From assembly GCA_017517385.1 (NCBI GenBank), contig JAFWZG010000035.1, forward strand, positions 1 through 55,465: 55,465 nucleotides of DNA, read 5' to 3'. Below, in pieces: positions 24,004 through 31,641 of the stretch; position 1 is the first letter of the stretch, and each line of letters begins with the position of its first letter. This DNA comes from Akkermansia sp. Lineage in GTDB: Bacteria; Verrucomicrobiota; Verrucomicrobiia; Verrucomicrobiales; Akkermansiaceae. The position numbers and the translations under genes are program-made. Under the pieces are notes generated by a model. That model was given only the letters and a program-made list of their open reading frames with translations. It was not told where the DNA came from and made no database searches.

Positions 24004-25170
24004 ATGGACTTTATTTCCCCCACAGTAGCTGCACTTTCGCCCTCTCTTACGCTGGCCGTGACAAACAAGGCTAAAGAGATGAAGGCCAATGGTGAGCAGG
24101 TATACGGCCTCGCCGGCGGTGAGCCCGATAAAGATACCCCGGAGAACATCAAGCAGGCTGCCATCAAGGCTCTGGAAGATGGCGCTACCAAGTACACCCC
24201 TTCCGTCGGTTTGCCCCAGCTGCGCCAGGCTATCTGCGACAAGCTGAAGCGTGATAATAACCTCGAGTACAGCATTGATCAGATTTGCGTCTGCTCCGGT
24301 GCTAAGCCCGCTGTGTACGCTGCCCTGCGCGCCACCGTGAGCGAGGGTGATGAAGTTATCATTCCCTCCCCGTACTGGGTGAGCTACCCCTCCATGGTGC
24401 AGCTCTGCGGTGCTACTCCCGTATTCGTGGAGACCAAGGCTGAGAACGGCTGGAAGATTACTGCTGAGGAGTTCGCTAATGCCATGACTCCCCGCACCAA
24501 GATGATTATCCTCACCACCCCGCACAACCCGACCGGCGCCGTTTACACCGAGGAGGAGCTCCGCGCTATCGGTGAAGTGGCTGTGGACGAGGACATCCTC
24601 ATCATCGCTGATGAAATCTATGAGCACCTCATCTACGATGATCAGAAGCACGTTTCCATGGCTTCCCTCAGCCCTGAGCTGTATGACCTGACCATCACCA
24701 TTAATGGCTTCTCCAAGGGTTATGCCATGACCGGCTGGCGCCTTGGTTACACCGCCGCCCCCGCCGGCATCGCCAAGTACATCAAGATGATTCAGGACCA
24801 CTGCGCTTCCAACGCCACCACCTTCTGCCAGTACGGCGCCATCGAGGCTCTTACCGGTGACCAGTCCTTCATCTCTGACCTGCGTGAGGAGTACGATTTC
24901 CGCCGCCAGTACGTCTACAGCCGCCTCTCCACCATGCCCAAGATTAAGGTTGTGGAGCCCAAGGGCGCCTTCTACTTCTTCATTGATACCTCTGAGCTCA
25001 GTATGGGCTCTCTGGAGCTCTGCGAGAAGCTTCTGGAGCGCTACAAGGTGGCAGCTATCCCCGGCATCGCCTTCGGTAACGACAATGCCATCCGCATCTC
25101 CTACTGCACCTCTCTGGACGTGCTGAAGGAGGGCCTGGATCGCCTCGAAGCCTTCTTCAAGAAGGCCTAA
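24004..25170 (+). CDS. class I pyridoxal-phosphate aminotransferase, aspartate type
   Basis: 388 residues from the ATG at 24004 (MDFISPTVAALSPS); the longer frame to 23863 runs through the promoter and is rejected. The type Ib aspartate aminotransferase pattern is clear: GLAGGEPDKDTP, KYTPSVGLPQLRQAI, CSGAKPAVYAAL, NPTGAVY, ADEIYEHLIYD, and the PLP Lys in GFSKGYAMTGWRLGY. It exchanges amino groups between aspartate and 2-oxoglutarate; prephenate as acceptor is possible in this subgroup. The codon use is strongly biased to C-ending codons, suggesting high expression. Confidence 0.93.
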   Translation: MDFISPTVAALSPSLTLAVTNKAKEMKANGEQVYGLAGGEPDKDTPENIKQAAIKALEDGATKYTPSVGLPQLRQAICDKLKRDNNLEYSIDQICVCSGAKPAVYAALRATVSEGDEVIIPSPYWVSYPSMVQLCGATPVFVETKAENGWKITAEEFANAMTPRTKMIILTTPHNPTGAVYTEEELRAIGEVAVDEDILIIADEIYEHLIYDDQKHVSMASLSPELYDLTITINGFSKGYAMTGWRLGYTAAPAGIAKYIKMIQDHCASNATTFCQYGAIEALTGDQSFISDLREEYDFRRQYVYSRLSTMPKIKVVEPKGAFYFFIDTSELSMGSLELCEKLLERYKVAAIPGIAFGNDNAIRISYCTSLDVLKEGLDRLEAFFKKA

Positions 25171-25197
25171 GTCGCCCTGCTTTATTGATTTCTTTCC

Positions 25198-25237
25198 CAC
25201 CGCTGCCTGCAACTCCTGCACGCAGCGGTGATTTTTT
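25198..25237 (+). terminator. terminator after the aminotransferase
   Basis: Perfect 9-bp stem CACCGCTGC (25198-25206) with GCAGCGGTG (25222-25230), then ATTTTTTG. Confidence 0.85.
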
Positions 25238-25319
25238 GTCATGCACACGAGGAAAATCTCCTTTCGTCTTGACTTTTATCTTTTCCTCTGTTTTAATCTC
25301 TGCACGCCACTTCCTAAAC

Positions 25320-25399
25320 GCCGGCTTGGCGGAATGGTAGACGCGCTCGACTCAAAATCGAGTTCCACAAGAGTGTGGGTTCGAGTCCCACAGCCGGTA
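25320..25399 (+). tRNA. tRNA-Leu (anticodon CAA)
   Basis: Full cloverleaf: acceptor GCCGGCT with AGCCGGT, D-arm with GGCGGAATGGTAGACGC, anticodon stem CTCGA/TCGAG with loop CTCAAAA (anticodon CAA), a 12-nt variable region, T-arm GTGGG/CCCAC with TTCGAGT. The discriminator is A, as in Leu tRNAs. CCA is not encoded. At 80 nt the variable arm is short for a class II tRNA. Confidence 0.95.
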
Positions 25400-25403
25400 T
25401 CCG

Positions 25404-25442
25404 CTAAAACGTGCACCTTTTTGTAAAAGGTGCGCGTTTTAG
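25404..25442 (+). terminator. terminator after tRNA-Leu
   Basis: An 18-bp stem with minor mismatches, CTAAAACGTGCACCTTTT (25404-25421) with 25425-25442, 3-nt loop, ending in TTTTAGCATTTT. Confidence 0.8.
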
Positions 25443-25623
25443 CATTTTAGCTTCCCTTGTTTGCCCTTGAAGATATTTTTTTTGTTATTTGGTGATATGT
25501 GTTGTATGTAGTTATTAATGTGTTAAAAAGTTAGGCGAAAGTATAACAAAAGCATCTTTTTGTTATACGTGTTTTCTATAAGGTAAGAATCTGAAATTTA
25601 TGCATTTATAATTTTTTTTGTGC

Positions 25624-25652
25624 TGTACAACGCGCATCATACTGTGTAGAAT
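25624..25652 (+). promoter_or_regulatory. candidate promoter of the PEP-CTERM/Pmp-like gene
   Basis: TGTACA at 25624-25629, 17 bp, TAGAAT at 25647-25652; the leader would be about 60 nt. The surrounding 25443-25716 is an AT-rich gene-free stretch in which I see no other feature. Confidence 0.4.
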
Positions 25653-25716
25653 AAGCTGCGCGAGTCGCACTAAGTTAAGTTAGATTGGCGCTCACCTCTT
25701 TTATTAGAACACATAT

Positions 25717-27882
25717 ATGAAACCTCATCTCCCAGTTCGCTTGTTCCGCGCGGTTGCACTTGTGCTGGCCGTTGCTCCTGCTGCTCTTTATGCAGACTAC
25801 ACCGCACCTACAGAAATCGTTGTGCCGGATAACTACACGAATTCTGTAAAATTAAGCGGCGCAGTTGATTTTGCTACCCAGACGGAAGCTACCGCATATC
25901 GCCTTACCGGTGATGTTAGCATGACCCCGAGCGGTGCCTCTTTCTCCGATGTTTCTTACTTGTACACGAGCGATTCTGCTGATAATCTGGCTTCTATTTC
26001 CTTTACGAAGCCGGGCGATTCAACCTCGCTGGGCTTAAAAGTATCCACACAGGTAACATTCGATTGTTTGAACGAAATAAGCGTCACTGGTTTCTACGCT
26101 AAGAACGGAGTGTGGGGTGGTGCTGTAAATGTGGGAACATCTGGTAATCTCCTTTACAGTAATAACGTAAGGGTTACCTATTCCAATAACAAGGTGGATC
26201 AGAATGTGCCTTATTTATCAGCTGATGGTGGCGCTCTTTGTGTTAATGGTACGGTGACATTCCAAGATAACAAAGAGGTTAGTATTTCTGGCAATCGCGC
26301 CTCAACGCAGGGTGGTGCCATCGCTGTGAGAGATACTGCAGCCACAGGAAAACATCTTGTATTCAACGGGAATAACGACGTAACCTTTACCGATAATGCT
26401 ACGTCATTCAATTACACGCCTCAGGGCGGCTTTGGTGGCGCTTTGTTCATTTCGAATAGTGATGTCGAGCTTAATCACAATGGGAATCTGACTTTTAGCG
26501 ATAATGTCTCCAAAGGAAGTTACATGGGGTTTGGTGGTGCCATTTATGCTGAAGGTGCCGCGGTTGATAATCGTTCAACAGTAGATATTAGCTATAACGA
26601 ATCGTTGAGCTTTACGGATAATACTACCCAAGCGCTTGGTTATAATTATGTAGGTGGTGCCTGGGGCGGTGCGATTGTGGCATTCAAATTTACTGATGTG
26701 CGTTTAAATGGTAATACAAGCATAATTTTCAAGGGGAATACAGCGAGTGCGCCTGGTTCCAATTGGGCTGCTGAAGGTGGCGCTATTAGCGTTCAGCATT
26801 GCAGCTCTCTTTGCATTCAAAACAATGGCTCAGTTATTTTTGAAGATAACAGAGTAAAGCGTGGCAATTCTGAACAATACAATAGTATTTACGCCGATGA
26901 TAACGCTTCCGAGGCTCTGAAAGTAACTATCTCTGCCCCTGAAGAAGGCTCGGTAGAGTTCCGTGACTGTGTATATATTGATGTTAAAGACCATAGTGAT
27001 TCTCAGTTTAATTTGAACTCCAAGTTCACGGATGAGAATGGCAACAGCATCGCCCAGACCGGTGACATCATCTTCACCGGCTCTTACATGACCAGTGGTG
27101 ACAAGACTTCCGTGTTCGGGGGCACAGCCACACTGAATGATGGCCGCCTGATTGTGAGGGATGGTGCTGTATTGAAGGCTGATAACCTCGTTATTGCGGA
27201 GTCTGCTTCCGGCGAGAGCACACCTACCTTGGTGGTGGATAATGGTACTATTCAGGGTAGCATCACGGTAAATGGTGGTACTGTGAAGGGCAGTGGTACC
27301 CTTGGTGCTCTTACCATGAATGGTGGTGATTTGGTAGTGGGTGACTCTCCCAGCGTACAGACTTATAATGGTGATGTTGTGCTGAACGAGGTGGCGGTTA
27401 CCTTCTGTCTGGCTGATTTTGATGACGCCGCCTCGGCTGAAACGCAGGGCTGGGACTCCTCTGCATATTCTGTTATCGATATGAACGGTCATAACCTGAC
27501 AATCGGTGAGGATGTGACTTTCACCTTTGAGATTGGTGGTGAGGCTTTGTCTCAGCTGATGTCTCCTTCCGGTGAGCCCATTAGATTTAGCTTGGAGCTT
27601 TTCCACAATATTGACACCCTGACTCTCAATGACGAGACAATTGCTGAATTGATTGCCGCCTCTGAGTTCATTATTACCTCTGATGAGGAAGGTTTGCAGG
27701 ATGGTCTTTATGCCAAATACGCTGGTCGGAACATCACGGAGTATGTAACATCTGACATCTCCACCACAGAAGATGGCAAGGTGGTACTGAATGTGAGCAT
27801 GACTACTGTCCCCGAGCCTACCACAGCCACTCTGAGCCTGCTGGCACTGGCTGCTCTGGCTGCACGCCGCCGCCGTCGCTAA
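25717..27882 (+). CDS. PEP-CTERM surface protein with Pmp-like GGAI/FxxN repeats
   Basis: 721 residues. A signal peptide (cleavage near YA, residue 27) leads into a repetitive beta-helix region, about 30-430. There GGA(I/V/L) motifs alternate with FxxN motifs (GGAIAV, FTDN, GGALFI, FSDN, GGAIYA, FTDN, GGAIVA, FKGN, GGAISV, FEDN), the signature of chlamydial polymorphic outer membrane proteins. Residues 430-700 are autotransporter-like stacked beta segments (VDNGTIQGSITVNGG). It ends with VPEPTTATLSLLALAALAAR plus Arg residues: a PEP-CTERM sorting signal for an exosortase, not a translocator barrel. Codons before about 27000 are clearly more AT-rich than after, suggesting a mosaic gene. Confidence 0.88.
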   Translation: MKPHLPVRLFRAVALVLAVAPAALYADYTAPTEIVVPDNYTNSVKLSGAVDFATQTEATAYRLTGDVSMTPSGASFSDVSYLYTSDSADNLASISFTKPGDSTSLGLKVSTQVTFDCLNEISVTGFYAKNGVWGGAVNVGTSGNLLYSNNVRVTYSNNKVDQNVPYLSADGGALCVNGTVTFQDNKEVSISGNRASTQGGAIAVRDTAATGKHLVFNGNNDVTFTDNATSFNYTPQGGFGGALFISNSDVELNHNGNLTFSDNVSKGSYMGFGGAIYAEGAAVDNRSTVDISYNESLSFTDNTTQALGYNYVGGAWGGAIVAFKFTDVRLNGNTSIIFKGNTASAPGSNWAAEGGAISVQHCSSLCIQNNGSVIFEDNRVKRGNSEQYNSIYADDNASEALKVTISAPEEGSVEFRDCVYIDVKDHSDSQFNLNSKFTDENGNSIAQTGDIIFTGSYMTSGDKTSVFGGTATLNDGRLIVRDGAVLKADNLVIAESASGESTPTLVVDNGTIQGSITVNGGTVKGSGTLGALTMNGGDLVVGDSPSVQTYNGDVVLNEVAVTFCLADFDDAASAETQGWDSSAYSVIDMNGHNLTIGEDVTFTFEIGGEALSQLMSPSGEPIRFSLELFHNIDTLTLNDETIAELIAASEFIITSDEEGLQDGLYAKYAGRNITEYVTSDISTTEDGKVVLNVSMTTVPEPTTATLSLLALAALAARRRRR

Positions 27883-27993
27883 AGCGACTTTGGCGTGGCA
27901 AGCGCCGCCGCTGCTGCTAAAGCGACTTTGGCGTGGCAAGCGCCGCCGCCGTCGCTAAAGCGACTTTGGCGTGGCAAGCGCCGCCGCTGCTGC
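27880..27993 (+). repeat. three 38-bp tandem repeats at the stop codon of the PEP-CTERM gene
   Basis: Units start at 27880, 27918 and 27956, each beginning TAAAGCGACTTTGGCGTGGC and ending in an Arg-codon-like CGCCGCC tract. The tract alternates between two variants (CTGCTGC, CCGTCGC, CTGCTGC). The repeat includes the stop codon and copies the 3' end of the gene, including its poly-Arg codons. 38 is not a multiple of three, so copies read in different frames. Confidence 0.9.
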
Positions 27994-28021
27994 AAGTAAT
28001 ACTTGCTAACATATTATCATG

Positions 28022-28058
28022 GGCCGTAGCTCTGAAAAAAAAAGAGCTACGGCCTTTT
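28022..28058 (+). terminator. terminator of the PEP-CTERM gene
   Basis: Perfect 12-bp stem GGCCGTAGCTCT (28022-28033) with AGAGCTACGGCC (28043-28054), A-rich loop, then TTTT. Confidence 0.9.
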
Positions 28059-28231
28059 GCTGCCCTATCTTTTTGCTTTAGCCGCGGTGTTATTATTAAG
28101 AGCTGCTGCATCCTTGCCGGGCTTACTTTTGGCCCGAGGATTTGGCAGGCGATTCTGGCCGGAATGAAAGCCATTTAATCCGCAAAATAGAAATAGTGTA
28201 TATTAAAGCGAGTTTTTTTCGTATATGCTGC

Positions 28232-28260
28232 TTGCTTTTGATTGTAGAATATGCTAACCT
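28232..28260 (+). promoter_or_regulatory. candidate promoter of the VWA gene group
   Basis: TTGCTT at 28232-28237, 17 bp, TAACCT at 28255-28260. The leader would be about 170 nt. The open frame through 28142-28438 has no coding character and I take it as untranslated. Confidence 0.45.
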
Positions 28261-28438
28261 AGCACTAGGCAAAACTGGCCATGTATATCGAATCTCTTCA
28301 GGTTTCGGTGAACTTGCTTCTGGCAACCATTCTACATTTTCATGTAAGTGGAAAAGATATTTGCGGGGAGCTGGTACGCGTGGCGGTGAAAAGCAACGAC
28401 TGAAAATATTCTCACAAAACGATTACCTTAAAATTACT

Positions 28439-29386
28439 ATGGCCCAGATTAGTTCAAAATACATCCAAGATCCCTTTGGTGAAGTCAACGTATGGAAGCA
28501 GCCGGATGGCTCCCTTAGCGTGAAGGCAACAGTACGTATGAAGCCCAATGTCGAGAACGCGCAGACCGGCCTTGCCATTGATGCCTCTCGCTCTATGGCT
28601 GAAGCCTTTGGTGTGAATGCATCCGGGTTGAGCGGTCTTTTTGTTCCGAAACTGACAAACTATGTAGAGATTGTTGCTCGCAAGATTGCAGCCTACCTCG
28701 CTGACTTTGACAGTGATGGTGAAACGACGGCTCTTTATTATTCATGCGGCAAGTTGGGCATGGAGATTCAGCCCATCGGAGAGATTGATGCCAAGAAAAG
28801 TGAGACTCAGGAGTTCACTATGCCCTCCAACGCGGGAACCGGAACCAGACTGGTACCTGCCATCAACTATTTCCTCGATCGTTTCAAGGATGCGCCTTGG
28901 CTTATTTGCCTGTTCATCACGGATGGTCTGATTGATGACCTAGAAGAGACCAAGGCTCTGAGTCAGAAAATTTGTCTGGAGATGGCAAGCGGCGTTCGCC
29001 AGTTCACAAAGTTTGTGATTGTTGGCATAGGTAAAGATTTCAGCCCGGGGTCTCCTGCCTCTAAGGCACTTGAAGCGCTGGATGACTTGGATGAGGATGA
29101 AACCTATGGCGTGGATGGGCAGGATTTGTGGGATCATAAGATTACCGCAGACATGCAGAGCCTCGATGAGATTTTTGCCGAGGTTGTTTCCGAGAGCACC
29201 ATTCTCTGTTCCGGTGCATCCATCGTGGATTCCAATGGCAAGGAGGTAAAATCGGAAAATGGCGAATCCTACAGTGATGGGCTTCCTGCCCTGCTGCGCT
29301 TCAGCATGTCCGCCGGTTCTACTTCCTTCACCCTGAAGCTCCCTTCCGGTGCGGAGATTATTCAGGACATCTCTTCTGTACTCTGA
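28439..29386 (+). CDS. von Willebrand factor A domain protein, first of a pair
   Basis: 315 residues, cytoplasmic (no signal). After about 25 residues that resemble its neighbour's N-terminus comes a VWA domain with MIDAS residues: D-A-S-R-S in AIDASRSMAEAF, the Thr in GTGTRLVPAI, and the Asp in FITDG. The C-terminal 80 residues (from SESTILCSGASIVDSNG) form a beta-rich module ending FTLKLPSGAEIIQ, also shared with the next gene. The start at 28439 aligns with the paralogue. VWA proteins with this layout occur in stress and metal (Ter-type) gene contexts; that link is inference. Function unknown. Confidence 0.8.
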   Translation: MAQISSKYIQDPFGEVNVWKQPDGSLSVKATVRMKPNVENAQTGLAIDASRSMAEAFGVNASGLSGLFVPKLTNYVEIVARKIAAYLADFDSDGETTALYYSCGKLGMEIQPIGEIDAKKSETQEFTMPSNAGTGTRLVPAINYFLDRFKDAPWLICLFITDGLIDDLEETKALSQKICLEMASGVRQFTKFVIVGIGKDFSPGSPASKALEALDDLDEDETYGVDGQDLWDHKITADMQSLDEIFAEVVSESTILCSGASIVDSNGKEVKSENGESYSDGLPALLRFSMSAGSTSFTLKLPSGAEIIQDISSVL

Positions 29387-29417
29387 TTCATTCTAGCCCT
29401 CATCCATCACCAACGCC

Positions 29418-30494
29418 ATGTTACCGACCCTCTCTGAACTGGAAAACGGACGTAACGTCCAAATTAACAGCCGCGAAGTGCACCCGGCACTGGGCGAAAT
29501 CAATGTTGCGCTGAATGAGAATAAGCTGCAAGTTAAGGCCACAGTTCTCATGTCCCCCTCGTCTACAGCCGAGGGGTGGCAAACGGGCGTGGCTATTGAT
29601 TGCTCAGCATCCATGAAGCGCTCCTTTGGCGGCAGAAACCCATACTTCACCCGCTCTCTTACAGCTGAGGAAACGGAAAGCTATTCCAAGCAGAATCTCA
29701 TTGAGATTTACGAGGAAGATGGGCGGCAGATGTGTAGAATGTTCGATGGCGCCTACGAGCAGATGCTGAAGGACGGCATTCTCCAAGTCATCGAAGAAGA
29801 GAATGAGGTGCAGGAAGTATGCCGCAAGGTTATCCCGATGCTTGCCGGTAAACTGGATGCCGATGGTGGCACGACCGTCATCTACTGGGCCATTGGCCCG
29901 GATGGTGGAGACATTCAGGTGATGGGGGATTTGACGGAGGAGTCCGCCGCTACCGCTGATTACACCGGTGTGGCTGAAGACCAGTGGGGCAACGGAACCA
30001 GACTGATGCCGGCCATTAAGTACTTCCTTTCCACTTTTGAGGAGGCCGACATGGGCTTCTATGTGTTTGTGACAGATGGGCGCTTGGATGACTTTGAGGA
30101 GGTCAAGCAGTTCACCATTCAGCTTTCTCATGATATTGATGAAAAGAAGGTGAAGCCGGTCAAGCTCGTTCTTATTGGCGTGGGTAACAACATAGATGAG
30201 ACCCAGCTTGAAGATTTGGATGACCTTCCTGATACACATGATCTTCCGGTTGATGTGTGGGATCACAAGATAGCTAAGGAGATGCGTTCTCTTCTCGATA
30301 TCTTCTCCGAGGTAGTGGATGATAACAAGGTTATTGCTCCCTCGGCTGAGATTCAGGATGATTCAGGAAATACCGTTAAGACTTATTCTGATGGTTTGAC
30401 GGCCTCGATGAGCTTCAGTCTGCCGACCTCGGCCAAAGGATTCAAGCTCATTCTTCCCAATGGTGCCACAATCGAGCAGAAAATTATTGCCTGA
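29418..30494 (+). CDS. von Willebrand factor A domain protein, second of a pair
   Basis: 358 residues, a paralogue of the gene 31 bp upstream. Shared features: GEINVALNENKLQVKATVLM at the N-terminus, MIDAS D-C-S-A-S in AIDCSASM, GNGTRLMPAIKYFL, FVTDGRLDD, WDHKIAKEM, FSEVVDDN, and a C-terminal beta module FKLILPNGATIEQ. It differs by an extra acidic helical insert of about 45 residues after the MIDAS loop (about 75-120). Tandem divergent VWA proteins suggest a heteromeric complex that binds a shared partner through a divalent metal (inference). Confidence 0.8.
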   Translation: MLPTLSELENGRNVQINSREVHPALGEINVALNENKLQVKATVLMSPSSTAEGWQTGVAIDCSASMKRSFGGRNPYFTRSLTAEETESYSKQNLIEIYEEDGRQMCRMFDGAYEQMLKDGILQVIEEENEVQEVCRKVIPMLAGKLDADGGTTVIYWAIGPDGGDIQVMGDLTEESAATADYTGVAEDQWGNGTRLMPAIKYFLSTFEEADMGFYVFVTDGRLDDFEEVKQFTIQLSHDIDEKKVKPVKLVLIGVGNNIDETQLEDLDDLPDTHDLPVDVWDHKIAKEMRSLLDIFSEVVDDNKVIAPSAEIQDDSGNTVKTYSDGLTASMSFSLPTSAKGFKLILPNGATIEQKIIA

Positions 30495-30574
30495 ACATTC
30501 CCAAACATCATCTGAAAGGGGTTGTTGGGTGAAGTCTCCAAGCTAAACTTGCAAACAAGATACTGGACAAAATT

Positions 30575-31579
30575 ATGGCTGTAGAATTACCCATGGGGGC
30601 TGATTATGAGACGGCTGATTTCGATGACTTGGTGGAGACGGTGTGTCTGCGTGGAGATATTCTGGACATGCTGAGAAGGCAGCATGGACTCCCGGAGTTG
30701 GGATACGGCTACGATGATTATAGCGATATTCGTAAATCCTCGCTGGTTAAGAGGCTCCGCGAAATGGATGAGGAGATTATGCGGCTGAGCGGTAACGGAG
30801 CCGAGCTGGCGAAGATGGGCGAGGAATCGACACCTCAGGCCGCCCCGGTTGCTGATTCTCGGCAGGATGAAATCGACAGCATGGCACGTGCTGTCCAAGA
30901 ACTGCAGGCCAGAGAAGTCGCATTGAAAGAACAACTCCTCGCCCGAGAAGGTGAGCTGGAGCAGGTGGGTTGTAAATGTTCTCAGCTTGAGGCTGAATTG
31001 CAGGTGCTTCGTGATGCTCTGGAACAGGCGCCGGATGCGGAGGAGCTCAGAAAGCTGCAGCAAGAAATCCAGTCTCTGAGAACTGAAAACGGTGAACTTA
31101 CTAAAAAACTCAGCGTTAAGAAAGGCGCTCTCACTAAGGAGAAAAACAAAGTTTCTCAGCTTGAGGAAGAGCTGAATAGTCTGAAACAACAAGTGCATGA
31201 TAGCCCATCCTCTGAGGAGTACGAAACGCTGAAGACGGAATGCCTTAGCCTCGGGGAGAAACTCGATGCCGCAGAAAAGGCTAAGTTGCAGCTGGAGGCT
31301 GACCTCGCAGAACAGAGACGCATAGTAGATGAGCTGAAACGTAAACAGACCGAGGTGATGGCTGTACCCAGCGGGCCCAAGGATGTTAAGAAGCCTGAGG
31401 CCAAAGCAAATTCCTACTCGACGATTACGGGCACCGCCCAAGCCCCGGAACCTAAGGTTACCGAAGTAAGCCGCCTGTTTAGCGAGACTCCGAAGCCGGC
31501 GCAACCGACCGCAAACCCGGCAGCAACAAAGCCTCAGAAGGGTTCCGGCTCAGGTATGCTGGGTGAAGCTTTCCAATAA
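30575..31579 (+). CDS. coiled-coil protein of the VWA cluster
   Basis: 334 residues, no signal peptide. A small N-terminal globular part (1-75, acidic, DFDDLVETVCLRGDILDMLR) precedes a long coiled coil (about 95-270; repeated heptads such as LQQEIQSLRTENGELTKKL). The tail is disordered, rich in Pro, Ala, Lys and Thr, ending GSGSGMLGEAFQ. I do not recognise a family. Position between the VWA pair and the Ca-type ATPase suggests a scaffold for those partners. A weak promoter (TTGTTG, 16 bp, TAAACT near 30522-30549) may exist, so it need not be only co-transcribed. Confidence 0.72.
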   Translation: MAVELPMGADYETADFDDLVETVCLRGDILDMLRRQHGLPELGYGYDDYSDIRKSSLVKRLREMDEEIMRLSGNGAELAKMGEESTPQAAPVADSRQDEIDSMARAVQELQAREVALKEQLLAREGELEQVGCKCSQLEAELQVLRDALEQAPDAEELRKLQQEIQSLRTENGELTKKLSVKKGALTKEKNKVSQLEEELNSLKQQVHDSPSSEEYETLKTECLSLGEKLDAAEKAKLQLEADLAEQRRIVDELKRKQTEVMAVPSGPKDVKKPEAKANSYSTITGTAQAPEPKVTEVSRLFSETPKPAQPTANPAATKPQKGSGSGMLGEAFQ

Positions 31580-31596
31580 AACTGCCTCATTTCCAC

Positions 31597-31612
31597 TTTG
31601 ATTGCAATCAAA
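31597..31612. promoter_or_regulatory. FNR/CRP-type palindrome upstream of the P-ATPase
   Basis: A perfect 16-bp palindrome TTTGATTGCAATCAAA. Its core TTGAT-N4-ATCAA equals the FNR consensus of Proteobacteria. It lies 29 bp before the ATPase ATG and 17 bp after the coiled-coil stop. Confidence 0.6.
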
Positions 31613-31641
31613 GTAAACATTTCCAATAAATACATAACCAG

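Noticed and set aside
25241..25426. 61-residue reading frame
   Set aside because: It spans the tRNA-Leu gene.
27933..28178. 81-residue reading frame after the PEP-CTERM gene
   Set aside because: It runs through the 38-bp repeats and the terminator hairpin, so it is an artefact.
28142..28438. N-terminal extension of the first VWA protein
   Set aside because: The frame is open but has no coding character, and the paralogue's N-terminus aligns with the ATG at 28439. A promoter lies inside this stretch.
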